Source: Planctomycetota bacterium | Lineage (GTDB): Bacteria > Planctomycetota > UBA1135 > GCA-002686595 | Length of the DNA stretch: 64,000 bases | Direction of reading: 5' to 3' | Assembly (NCBI GenBank): GCA_012959785.1 | Contig: DUCM01000005.1 | Coordinates: 124,001-188,000, forward strand | In this document: piece after piece, positions 24,694 to 33,284 of the stretch | Layout: each line of letters starts with the position of its first letter | Position numbering within the stretch: position 1 is the first letter of the stretch | Program-made: the position numbers and the translations under genes | The notes under the pieces: generated by a model | Seen by the model: only the letters and a program-made list of their open reading frames with translations | What the model was told of the DNA's origin: nothing | The model's database searches: none

Positions 24694-25722
24694 TCAAGTC
24701 TTCCAGGGAGCCTCGTAGCGCAGTCCCAGGGCCACGATCTTCTCGATCAGTTTGGGATAGCTGTAACCCCTTCGTTGAAAGGACTCGGCGAAGTCCTCGC
24801 CAAAAGAGAGGTCGGGGTTGGGATTGGCTTCCAGGACCCAGATCCGCTCGCCCTGGTCGAGACGCAGGTCGATGCGAGCGTAACCCGAGAGGCCGAAGGC
24901 GCGGTAGATGCGCTTCGCGATGCGTGCGATTTCGGCGGCCTTCTCCCGGGAGAGGTCTCGGGCTTCGAAGGTCTTGAGTCCGATCTCCTGCTGGTAGGCG
25001 AGGTTCCATTTTACCCGCGCGGTGACGATGTTCGGGGCGCTGCTGGGCAGTTCGGCCATGGTCAGTTCCCAGACAGGGCTGGTCTCTAGCCGCGCGTTGC
25101 CCAGGACGCCGATGGTCAGCTCGCGCCCCTCGATGTATTCCTCGCACAGGGCACCCGTGCCAACATGGCGATGGATGAAATCCACGCGCTCGGCGAGTTG
25201 TTCCTGATTGCGCACGATAGACGCCTGGGCAATGCCCGCCGAGGCGTGTTCCGAACGCGACTTGACGATCAGGGGAAAGTTGAGCTTGGCGGGTAAGCGC
25301 CGAACACTCTTCCTTTGCGCCACCGAAAAGAAACGCGGCGCCAAGATACGGTGGTAGCGCAAGACCTTCTTGGCGAGGGCCTTGTCGCCGGCCACCAAAA
25401 GCCCCCGGGGGTTGCAACCAGAGTAGGCCAGCTTGTGCAGTTCCAGCCAACCCACCAGGGCCGAGTCGTAGATGCCCGCTTCGTGAAAGTGGGTCAGTAG
25501 GTTGAACACCAGGTGGGGCTTGAATACACGCAGCACCAGCCGCAGCTCGCCGAAGTCGTCCTCCAATCCCACGCATACCAGTTGATGGCCGAGGCCCAGG
25601 AGTGCCTCGCGCACATTGAGTTCGGCCCGGTAATTATTGATCTCGGCTTCGCTCAGGCCTGCGACCGATTCCGGAGGCACTAGATGAGCGTGCATGAGCA
25701 ATAGAATGCGTCTGGGTCTCAT
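24694..25722 (-). CDS. ATP-grasp ligase related to D-Ala-D-Ala ligase
   Basis: A 342-residue cytoplasmic enzyme. Visible are a preATP-grasp domain (MRPRRILLLMHAHLVPPES), a lysine-bearing strand FPLIVKSRSEHASAGI, the acidic CEEYIEGRELTIGVLG strand that binds adenine and Mg, and the metal-ligand strand VLEANPNPDLSFGEDFA. This is the D-Ala-D-Ala ligase/RimK-type ATP-grasp fold, which makes a carboxylate-amine bond through an acyl phosphate. The ATG overlaps the stop of the metallopeptidase gene (ATGA, 25719-25722), so the two are translationally coupled. The pairing with a Peptidase_Mx-type protein suggests that one makes and the other trims or matures a peptide; that is inference. Confidence 0.92.
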   Translation of the reverse strand: MRPRRILLLMHAHLVPPESVAGLSEAEINNYRAELNVREALLGLGHQLVCVGLEDDFGELRLVLRVFKPHLVFNLLTHFHEAGIYDSALVGWLELHKLAYSGCNPRGLLVAGDKALAKKVLRYHRILAPRFFSVAQRKSVRRLPAKLNFPLIVKSRSEHASAGIAQASIVRNQEQLAERVDFIHRHVGTGALCEEYIEGRELTIGVLGNARLETSPVWELTMAELPSSAPNIVTARVKWNLAYQQEIGLKTFEARDLSREKAAEIARIAKRIYRAFGLSGYARIDLRLDQGERIWVLEANPNPDLSFGEDFAESFQRRGYSYPKLIEKIVALGLRYEAPWKT

Positions 25723-26750
25723 CGGCGATAGATGGGGTGGGCGCCAAAGAGGAACTGGCTCGAGAGCGAAGTCAAGACAATCGCCGCCCCCACCTGGGCC
25801 TCGCGGGGTCCCAGGGAAACCCGCAGGTCTTGGGACTTGCAGCGCTCGATCATTTCGCGCACCACATGGTCGAGCAGATACCTGTGTTGGCCCGTGGCCG
25901 CCGCCACGCTGCGCACCAGGGCGCGACGGTGACGGCGCAGAAAAGTCGCCGCCCGGGGGAACCGAGTTCCTGCGACGCCGGCTCGGGGGAAAACGCGACA
26001 CAACTGGCCGTCGAGGGCCGGGCTGGAGTCGTCGGAGTAGACCGCATGTTTGCGTTCGTAGTACTCGCCGAGGGTCATGTCCATGCGGCCCAGGGAGTCC
26101 TCCTGGCCACGGGTGCGCTTGGCAGGAGGCTTGTGGACGATCTCTTGCATCAAGGCATCCACATACTCAAGTTTTTCAATCGCAGGCCATCCCGCGTAGC
26201 GTGTTCGCCAGCGCGAGCCAGGCTGCAACCAGACCGCGAAGGTCTCGGCCCAATCTTCGAGGGGATGACTCTGGGAGTACCAGTAGTCCAAGTGCAGGAC
26301 GAAGTCGCGGCTGGTGGGGTCGGGGGTGTAGTTGGCCGCGTACTTGGAACCCGCTCGGCCAAACAGCTCGCGCCAGCGCTTCCTGCGCCGCAGACCATAG
26401 GCGTTGTCCATGGCGTGGGCCGTTTCGTGGCGCATGATTTTGAGGCACTCGGCCCGCGTGCCGCCCTCAACCTCGAGCATCTGGCGCCGCTCCAGGCGCA
26501 TCAGCCGCGGATGAGCTAGGTAGAAGGGCATTGCAAAACCGGTCAAGTGATCGGGGGTGAACCAATCGCTGGAGAGCCAGGCATAGGGCCGAAAGCAGAA
26601 GCCCCGGTCCTGGAACTCCGCCTGCAACTCGTCCAGGCGATTGCGCAGGGTAGAACCGGCGAGATCCAGGCCAAGTTCGCTGAAGGAGAGCTCGAGGAGG
26701 CGCTCGTCTCCATAGCCTGCCCAGCGGGGCCGCAGTCTCCGAACAGCCAT
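25719..26750 (-). CDS. Putative zinc metallopeptidase (Peptidase_Mx-like)
   Basis: A 343-residue protein with a complete HExxH zinc motif, His108-Glu-Thr-Ala-His112 in MRHETAHAMDNAY, and a downstream acidic ligand candidate in HPLEDWAETFAVWLQ. The length, the FRPYAWLSSDWFTPD region and DYWYSQSHPLEDWAE fit the putative zinc-binding metallopeptidase family found beside ATP-grasp genes. No signal peptide, so probably cytoplasmic. First gene of a coupled pair with the ATP-grasp gene (4-base overlap). Peptidase chemistry is likely; the substrate is unknown. Confidence 0.88.
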   Translation of the reverse strand: MAVRRLRPRWAGYGDERLLELSFSELGLDLAGSTLRNRLDELQAEFQDRGFCFRPYAWLSSDWFTPDHLTGFAMPFYLAHPRLMRLERRQMLEVEGGTRAECLKIMRHETAHAMDNAYGLRRRKRWRELFGRAGSKYAANYTPDPTSRDFVLHLDYWYSQSHPLEDWAETFAVWLQPGSRWRTRYAGWPAIEKLEYVDALMQEIVHKPPAKRTRGQEDSLGRMDMTLGEYYERKHAVYSDDSSPALDGQLCRVFPRAGVAGTRFPRAATFLRRHRRALVRSVAAATGQHRYLLDHVVREMIERCKSQDLRVSLGPREAQVGAAIVLTSLSSQFLFGAHPIYRR

Positions 26751-26943
26751 TCAGCCAATGCCTTCCAACGCAAGTGGCCCGTGAAAGTGGGCGGGCGAGG
26801 GAAGTGAGAGTTCACGAGCCATGGCGCGACTCTACTCGACCCCCCCCGAGCGTGCCATCCTCCCGGCCAAGAGGCGCCGCCCAAGCCGCACAGCTTGTTA
26901 CCCTGCGCGGCCCCGCTGCGTCCGAAACTCAAGGTGGGCCTTC

Positions 26944-28824
26944 ATGCGAACCTCGCACCCCATCCTCGCGCTGCTGAGGCGCTATTGGCAGAGCTACCTT
27001 GTGGGAGCGGTGTGCATTGTCCTGGCCCAGGGGCTCAAGCTGGAAATCCCGCGCTTCTTCTGGGGCGCCCTCGACGAACTGCGCGAGATGGACAGCCGCG
27101 GGCTGGCCATCGACAGCGAGGAGGCGCGGGCCAAGATTCTTGTGGCTGCGGGCTGGATCCTCCTGGCAGCCGTGGTCATAGCTCCCGTGCGCACCGCCAG
27201 CCGACTTCTGATCCTGGGCGCGAGCCGGCGCATGTCGAGCGACATCCTGCGCCAAGTCTTCGACAAGCTACTCGTCCTGGCGCCTTCCTTCTATCAGCGC
27301 AACCCCACCGGCCAGGTGATGTCGCGCTGTATTAACGACCGCACCTTCGTGCGCTCTCTGGGTGGCCCGGTATTCATGTATATGGCGGAGACCTTGACGC
27401 TCTACGCCATCAGCATCCCCTTGATGCTATCCATCGATCCCGAGTTGGCGGGGCTTGCGATCCTGCCCTATCCGGTATTCCTGGTGCTTGCGCGGGTTCT
27501 TGCCCTGCGTATCCAGCGCAGCGTGCGTGCTGCACAAGAAGCCCTGGGGGACATCTCCGAGAAGGTGGACGAAAGCCTCTCGGCCCAACTCGTGATCAAG
27601 ACCCTCAGCATCGAGCAGGCCGATCACGAGCGCTTCCACGATTGTTGCCGCCTGTACCACTCGCACAACATGCGCGTCACGCGCCTACGCGTGCTACTGA
27701 TTGGATTGATGATGGCTCTCGGGTCCCTCTCCCTGACCCTGGTCATCGCCGTCGGTGGGCCACGGGTGGTCCGCGGCGAGATGTCCCTGGAGGACTTCGG
27801 TGTACTCTTGACCTACCTCGCCTGGATGGCCGTGCCCACCCGAACCCTGGGTTTCGTGATCAGTTCCTTGCGCCGGGGACTCGCGGCCTACGGGCGTATG
27901 GCCGAGATCCTCGACAGCGAAGTGGAGATCAAATCGGGCAGCGCAAAGGGAACCGGCCCCAAAGTCACCTCCGGGGCCTTGAGCTTGCGCGGCCTCAGCG
28001 TGACCTTCCCTCCACTTGCAGAGCAGGCACACCTGACAGGCAGTTCCCCCACCGAACTCGCCGGCGGTCCCGCCGATGTGGCCCGCGAGGTCCTGCACGA
28101 TGTGACCCTGGAGATTCCCGCGGGCACGACTCTGGGGATTGTGGGACATACGGGCTCGGGCAAGACGACCCTGGCGCGAGTCCTGTCGCGGCAACTCGCC
28201 ATCGATCGGGGACAGGTCTTTCTCGACAGTCATGATTTGGTGGACTACGACCTTGGCGAAGTGCGCGCTGCCCTGGGACTCGTGCCCCAGGAGGCGTTCC
28301 TGTTCAGTCGTAGCGTGGCGGAGAATGTGGCTTTCGGCCGCCCGGACGCCAGCCGAGAGGAAATCCTTGCCGCCCTCGAAGCAGCTCAATTTCAAAGCGA
28401 CCTGGAGCAATTGCCCCAGGGCCTCGACACGCGCCTCGGTGACCGCGGCGTGACCCTCTCAGGAGGCCAGCGCCAACGCACGGCCCTGGCGCGCGTCCTG
28501 TTGCTCGCCCCCAAGCTCCTGATCCTGGACGACACCCTGTCGGCGGTGGACACCCAAACCGCGGCGGCGATCCTCGCTGAACTGCGCCGCTTCGCGGACC
28601 AGCGCACCACGATCCTAATCGCCCACAGACTTTCCACCGTGAGCCATGCCGACAACATCATCGTGCTCGACGAAGGCCGCTTGGTGGAGCAGGGCACCCA
28701 CGCAGAACTCCTGGCCCTCAAGGGCCGCTATGCCGCGACCTGGGCGCAACAGGAACAGGGCCGGGAACTGGCAGCGCAAAAGCAGAGACTCGAACGCGAG
28801 CTTGAAGAGGGCAGCGGGTCATGA
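26944..28824 (+). CDS. ABC exporter half-transporter with degenerate catalytic site (MdlA-like)
   Basis: A 626-residue protein with a six-span ABC exporter membrane domain (about 1-310) and a nucleotide-binding domain with Walker A GHTGSGKTTL, signature LSGGQRQR, Walker B LLILDD and H-loop IAHRLS. The residue after Walker B is Asp instead of the catalytic Glu (LDDTLSAVD), as in the MdlA-type half of asymmetric heterodimers. About 30 extra residues lie before Walker A. The start at 26944 (MRTSHPILALLRRYW) fits the family; an open frame reaches back to 26821. Its stop overlaps the next ATG (ATGA), so both halves are made together. The substrate cannot be predicted. Confidence 0.95.
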   Translation: MRTSHPILALLRRYWQSYLVGAVCIVLAQGLKLEIPRFFWGALDELREMDSRGLAIDSEEARAKILVAAGWILLAAVVIAPVRTASRLLILGASRRMSSDILRQVFDKLLVLAPSFYQRNPTGQVMSRCINDRTFVRSLGGPVFMYMAETLTLYAISIPLMLSIDPELAGLAILPYPVFLVLARVLALRIQRSVRAAQEALGDISEKVDESLSAQLVIKTLSIEQADHERFHDCCRLYHSHNMRVTRLRVLLIGLMMALGSLSLTLVIAVGGPRVVRGEMSLEDFGVLLTYLAWMAVPTRTLGFVISSLRRGLAAYGRMAEILDSEVEIKSGSAKGTGPKVTSGALSLRGLSVTFPPLAEQAHLTGSSPTELAGGPADVAREVLHDVTLEIPAGTTLGIVGHTGSGKTTLARVLSRQLAIDRGQVFLDSHDLVDYDLGEVRAALGLVPQEAFLFSRSVAENVAFGRPDASREEILAALEAAQFQSDLEQLPQGLDTRLGDRGVTLSGGQRQRTALARVLLLAPKLLILDDTLSAVDTQTAAAILAELRRFADQRTTILIAHRLSTVSHADNIIVLDEGRLVEQGTHAELLALKGRYAATWAQQEQGRELAAQKQRLERELEEGSGS

Positions 28825-30614
28825 GTGGCCGCGAACGCGAACGCAGTGACGCCGAGCTCGCACGCCGCCTATGGCCCTTTTTGCGACCCCACCGGCGGCT
28901 GATTGGCTGGGCTCTCCTGGCCCTTGTGGCTTGCTCCGCAGCGGGCTTGGCCCAGCCCTGGATTCTGCGCCTGGTCATTGACGAACATCTGATGCCGGGC
29001 ACCCTCGAGGGGCTTGGGCTGCTGGTGGCCTTCTACGCAGCAGCGGCCGGGCTCGAGCTCCTGCTGCGCTCCGCCCAGGCTTACTTCGTGGACCTGTGTG
29101 GGCAGAACTCCCTGGTGGACCTGCGCCTGGCGGTCTTTCGTCACCTGCAGAAGCTCTCCGCATCGTTTCACGACCGAAACCCCACGGGCAAATTGATCGG
29201 CCGTGTGACCACTGACATCGAATCTCTACAGGAGATGTTTGCGTCGGGGCTGGTGACCATCCTGGCTGATTTGCTGAACCTCTTGGCCATCCTGATGCTG
29301 CTCTTCTGGATGAGCTGGCAGTTGACCCTGGTGGCCCTGCTCCTGGTGCCGGTGCTCCTGGGCCTGACGATCCTCGTACGCCGCCGAGTGCGCGAGGCCT
29401 ACGGGGTCATGGTGCACAAACGCTCGCGGCTCAACGCTGCCCTGCACGAACAGTCAGCGGGAATGCCCTTGATCCAGGCCTTCCGCGCTGAAGATCGCAG
29501 CCGCACCGATTTTGACCAGGTCAACTGCGACTTGCGCGACGCGGAACTCGCCAGCGTCAAGTGGGAGTCGGTGCTTTCGGCCCTGACCGACATGCTCAGC
29601 TCGGTCACCATGGCGGTGATCTTGTGGTACGGCGGCGGCCTGGCCCTCGAGGGCCTGGGTTTCGAGGAGTTGGCTCGCGAAGCACGATCCATAGTCACCC
29701 TGGGAACACTGGTGGCCTTCTTGCAGTACACCGAGCGCTTCTTCGGCCCTTTGAACGATCTCAGCATGAAGTACACCGTGCTACAGAGCGCTCTGACCGC
29801 CGCCGAACGAATCTTTCGCTTGCTGGACCGCGACGAGTACCTGGAGGAAGCAGCGCAACCTTTGGCCCTTGGCGAGGTCCAGGGCGCCATCAGCTTCCGC
29901 GGGGTGACTTTTGGCTACAAGGGGGGCGGGCCTGTCCTGAAGGACCTATCCTTCGAGATCCAAGCGGGCGAAAGCGTGGCCATCCTGGGCGCCACGGGCG
30001 CGGGTAAGAGCACCATCCTGAAACTCCTGACGCGCCTCTACGATGTGCAAGAGGGAACTATCGAACTCGACGGCGTGGACATACGCGACCTCGATCTCAG
30101 CAGTCTGCGGCGGGCCGTGGGTATTGTGCCTCAGGATGTTTTCCTCTTTCGAGGCGACATCCTGGAGAACATCCGCCTCGGCCATCCCGAGGTGTCCGAA
30201 GCCCAGGCCACAGCCGCCGCCGATGGCTTGCACCTCGACCGCATCGTCAAGCGATTCCCCGGAGGCTACCGCGAACTGGTGCGCGAGCGCGGGGGCAACC
30301 TCTCCGCCGGTGAACGGCAACTCGTGGCCTGCGCTCGGGTCTTGGCCCTGGAGCCGCGGGTGCTGGCCCTCGACGAAGCCACATCCAATGTCGATACACA
30401 ACTCGAGCAACTATTGCAGGAAGCCGTTGGAACCCTCATGCACGGGCGAACATCGCTGATTGTGGCCCACCGACTCTCCACCGTGCGTGAGGTTGATCGA
30501 ATCCTGGTCATGCACCAGGGCCGTCTTGTGGAATCCGGCAGTCATGCGGAGCTTCTTGCCCTGCGTGGTCGTTATTGGCGACTTCACGGTTTGCAGTTCC
30601 TAGAATCGAGTTGA
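28821..30614 (+). CDS. ABC exporter half-transporter, catalytic half (MdlB-like)
   Basis: A 597-residue partner of the preceding gene, with a four-base overlap. Six membrane spans are followed by a nucleotide-binding domain with Walker A GATGAGKSTI, an altered signature NLSAGERQL, and a canonical Walker B plus Glu in LALDEATSNVD. In the heterodimer, its Glu and the partner's LSGGQ make the one competent ATP site, as known for MdlAB/TM287-288-type exporters. Located in the inner membrane. A second pair of the same design lies at 45015-48712. Confidence 0.95.
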   Translation: MSGRERERSDAELARRLWPFLRPHRRLIGWALLALVACSAAGLAQPWILRLVIDEHLMPGTLEGLGLLVAFYAAAAGLELLLRSAQAYFVDLCGQNSLVDLRLAVFRHLQKLSASFHDRNPTGKLIGRVTTDIESLQEMFASGLVTILADLLNLLAILMLLFWMSWQLTLVALLLVPVLLGLTILVRRRVREAYGVMVHKRSRLNAALHEQSAGMPLIQAFRAEDRSRTDFDQVNCDLRDAELASVKWESVLSALTDMLSSVTMAVILWYGGGLALEGLGFEELAREARSIVTLGTLVAFLQYTERFFGPLNDLSMKYTVLQSALTAAERIFRLLDRDEYLEEAAQPLALGEVQGAISFRGVTFGYKGGGPVLKDLSFEIQAGESVAILGATGAGKSTILKLLTRLYDVQEGTIELDGVDIRDLDLSSLRRAVGIVPQDVFLFRGDILENIRLGHPEVSEAQATAAADGLHLDRIVKRFPGGYRELVRERGGNLSAGERQLVACARVLALEPRVLALDEATSNVDTQLEQLLQEAVGTLMHGRTSLIVAHRLSTVREVDRILVMHQGRLVESGSHAELLALRGRYWRLHGLQFLESS

Positions 30615-30831
30615 ATCCTCCATTGGCGCTCGCTGGGCCTCCACTGGCAACTTGCGCACCCTGCTGCTCTGTAGGCACGCAGAGCAAACGGAATAGAAAG
30701 GAACTTCCCGGGGCTGCATTCCTTCGTAAGAGTTGACTGCAGGCGCCTCCTCAATCGACGCCCCCCCCTCAAGGGAACGGTCCCCCCGTTGCCACCCAGT
30801 CCTGATCCTTCCTCACAGACATTCTTTCAAA

Positions 30832-30854
30832 TCGACAACCGAACTGCTTGTCGA
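30832..30854 (+). promoter_or_regulatory. Leader hairpin before the cytochrome peroxidase gene
   Basis: TCGACAA (30832-30838) and TTGTCGA (30848-30854) form a perfect 7-bp inverted repeat. It ends 10 bases before the GGAG ribosome-binding site (30867-30870) of the di-haem peroxidase gene. It could be an operator or a translation-control hairpin. The 264-base gap it lies in shows no gene. Confidence 0.4.
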
Positions 30855-30878
30855 CTTTGCACGACCGGAGTTTTTTTC

Positions 30879-32537
30879 ATGCACCTCACGACCTTCGCCC
30901 TGGCCCTCTCTCTGTTCTGCGGCCCGCTCCTGGCTTCGCCGAGCACCGCGCAAGGTGGTCCGCCTCAGCCGCCCCCGCCGCCGCCCAGCAATCCCATCAC
31001 GCCGGCCAAGACACTCCTCGGCAAGGCGCTTTTTTGGGATGAGCAACTCTCGTCCGGCGGCACGAGCGCCTGCGCCACCTGCCACATCCCCAGCGCCGGC
31101 GGCCAGGATCCGCGCAGCGCGGGTAACCCTGCAAGCCGACACCCCGGCTTCGACGGCTTGCTCGGTACGCCCGATGACATCGCCGGTTCGATAGGGGTCA
31201 TGGAAAGCGCTGCCGACGGCAGTTACCTCTCCAACACCGACTTTGGCTTGCAACGCCAGGTCACCGGTCGCCAGGCACCGACCATGATCAATGCGGCCTT
31301 CTTCAATGGTGCGCTCTTCTGGGACGGCCGCGCCAGCGGTCGCTTCGAGGATCCGATCACGGGACAGGTCATCGATCCCTTCGGCGCGGCCCTCGAAAGC
31401 CAGGCCGCGGCCCCCCCCACCAGCTCAGTCGAGATGGGTCATGTGGGCGTCGACTGGCTCGACATCGCCCAACGAGTGGCCCTCTCCAGCCCCCTGGATC
31501 TCGCCGAAATTCAGCCCGGGGACTTGGCGGACTTCGTGGCTGGCCACGACTACCCGGAGCTCTTCAACCTCGCTTTCGGATCTCCCGCAGTGACTCCCGT
31601 GCGCATCATCCAGGCCATTGCCACCTACGAGCGCAGCTTGATTTCACTCGAGTCGCCCTTCGACGCCTTCCTGGGCGGCAACCCTGGGGCGCTCACTCCC
31701 CAGCAGCAGGCCGGCCTTGCGATTTTCAACGGCCCGGGACGCTGCGTCGCCTGCCATGGCGGGCCCGTGAATTCAGACGGCTTGTTCCACTACATCGGCG
31801 TGCGCCCCACGATTGAAGATGAAGGCCGTTTCAATGTCACCGGCAACCCCGCTGACCGCGGTTCCATGAAGACTCCCAGCTTGCGCAATGTCGAACTCTC
31901 TGGGCCCTACTTCCACAACGGCGCCTTCGCCACATTGAATGATGTTGTGAATTTTTATGACCGCGGCGGGGACTTCAACGCACCAAACAAGGACCCGCGC
32001 ATCGCGCCCATCGGACTCAGCCCCGGTCAACGCAACGCGCTTGTCGCCTTTCTGCGTGCTTTGACTGATGAGCGCGTGCGCAACGAAACGGCGCCCTTCG
32101 ACCGGCCGACCCTCTACATGGAGTCGAACAACAGGCCCGTGCCCTACGGTACTGGCACGCCTGGTACCAACGGCTTCGTTCCGCGCCTGGTGGCCCTCGA
32201 GCCGCCGCGCATCGGCAACGACAATATGACCATTGGTGTGGAACACGGTTTCGGTGGCCACCAGGCGATCCTGGCTCTGAGCCCCTCCCAGGACTTTGGC
32301 GGGACCGTCTTCCAGGGCGCGACACTACACATCGGCTTGACCGGTGGAGTGCAGCTCCACCGCATCCCGCACCTGAATGGCTCGACGCCGGGGACAGGGT
32401 TCTCCTCGGTGAACATCGAGGTTCCCCTGGATCCGGTGCTCATCGGCACCAGCGTCTTCGCCCAGTGGTTCGTCTTGGACCTCGGTGCGCCGGTGCGCTT
32501 CTCAGCCACGGATGCTGTGGAGATTACCTTCTACTAG
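30879..32537 (+). CDS. Exported di-haem cytochrome c peroxidase (MauG/CcpA type)
   Basis: A 552-residue protein with a signal peptide (MHLTTFALALSLFCGPLLAS...) and a Pro-rich linker. It carries two haem motifs, CATCH (65-69) and CVACH (289-293), and family blocks LGKALFWDEQLS, GRQAPTMINAAFFNGALFWDGRA and MKTPSLRNVELSGPYFHNGAFA. It should reduce peroxide or oxidise a protein partner in the periplasm. The C-terminal 125 residues are an added beta-rich module (VFQGATLHIGLTGG ... VFAQWFVLDLG ... VEITFY) not found in classical peroxidases, probably a surface or sorting module. The start at 30879 has a GGAG site 8 bases upstream; an opening further upstream lacks a signal peptide. Confidence 0.93.
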   Translation: MHLTTFALALSLFCGPLLASPSTAQGGPPQPPPPPPSNPITPAKTLLGKALFWDEQLSSGGTSACATCHIPSAGGQDPRSAGNPASRHPGFDGLLGTPDDIAGSIGVMESAADGSYLSNTDFGLQRQVTGRQAPTMINAAFFNGALFWDGRASGRFEDPITGQVIDPFGAALESQAAAPPTSSVEMGHVGVDWLDIAQRVALSSPLDLAEIQPGDLADFVAGHDYPELFNLAFGSPAVTPVRIIQAIATYERSLISLESPFDAFLGGNPGALTPQQQAGLAIFNGPGRCVACHGGPVNSDGLFHYIGVRPTIEDEGRFNVTGNPADRGSMKTPSLRNVELSGPYFHNGAFATLNDVVNFYDRGGDFNAPNKDPRIAPIGLSPGQRNALVAFLRALTDERVRNETAPFDRPTLYMESNNRPVPYGTGTPGTNGFVPRLVALEPPRIGNDNMTIGVEHGFGGHQAILALSPSQDFGGTVFQGATLHIGLTGGVQLHRIPHLNGSTPGTGFSSVNIEVPLDPVLIGTSVFAQWFVLDLGAPVRFSATDAVEITFY

Positions 32538-32552
32538 CGTCCCCCACGGAAT

Positions 32553-33284
32553 CTAAATGCTCTCGCGGAGAGCGCGGACCAGAGCGGCGGAAGTCTTCCG
32601 TCGCTCTGAGTCCTTGGGGAGCGCCGCGGCGCTAAGGGGGCATTCCAAGGCCCGTTCATGGGCCGCACTTGGAGCAGGCTCGAAGGCCGTGAAGTGCAAG
32701 GCTTGGAGGCCCGTGTGGCGCACCAACTCGGCGGCGTTCGCAGCGCGAATCCCGCCCGCTCCAACAATTTCGATGCGCTCGCCGGACTGTTGCACGAGAT
32801 CCTTCAGCTTGTCGTGCCCGAGCGCGGCCTGGGCCGCGCCGCCGGATGTCAGCACACGGCGAACGCCCTGCTCGACGAGGACTTCTAGGTCAGCGGCGGG
32901 CTGCGTGCTCCAATCGAAGGCCCGGTGGAATGTCAGGGGCAAGGGCCCAGCCGCGCGCATAAAGCGCCTCAGAGCCGCGCGATCCACCCGGCCCTTTTTG
33001 TCGAGGGCTCCCACCGCAACTCCTGCCGCCCCCCCCTCGCGCGCGAGTCTTAGGTCAAGACAGATCTCATCGAGTTCGCGCCAGTCGTACTCGAAGTCGC
33101 CGGGACGGGGCCGAATCAGGACCACGACTTCGGCACCGCAGTTCTCGATGCAAAGGGCCTGGCTAGCTGGAGGGGGGGTCGTGCCGCCGCGGTAAAGATC
33201 GGCGCACAATTCCACACGATTGGCTCCACCGGCGGCGGCGGCAAGAGCGCCGGAAACAGACTCCACGCAGACTTCGAGGATCAT
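32553..33284 (-). CDS. cutC: CutC family protein
   Basis: A 243-residue TIM-barrel protein. It opens ILEVCVESVSGALAAAAGGA and NRVELCADLYRGGTTP, then shows the CutC blocks VLIRPRPGDF, EICLDLRLAREGGAAGVAVGAL, LTFHRAFDW and RRVLTSGGA. CutC was named for copper homeostasis in E. coli, but the biochemical role remains uncertain. Cytoplasmic. Its ATG overlaps the stop of the upstream YheT-like gene by four bases (33281-33284), so the pair is coupled. Confidence 0.95.
   Translation of the reverse strand: MILEVCVESVSGALAAAAGGANRVELCADLYRGGTTPPPASQALCIENCGAEVVVLIRPRPGDFEYDWRELDEICLDLRLAREGGAAGVAVGALDKKGRVDRAALRRFMRAAGPLPLTFHRAFDWSTQPAADLEVLVEQGVRRVLTSGGAAQAALGHDKLKDLVQQSGERIEIVGAGGIRAANAAELVRHTGLQALHFTAFEPAPSAAHERALECPLSAAALPKDSERRKTSAALVRALRESI

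Noticed and set aside
26821-26943. N-terminal extension of the first ABC exporter gene
   Set aside because: The added residues are Arg/Pro-rich and unlike exporter N-termini; MRTSHPILALLRRYW fits the family. Ribosome profiling could settle it.
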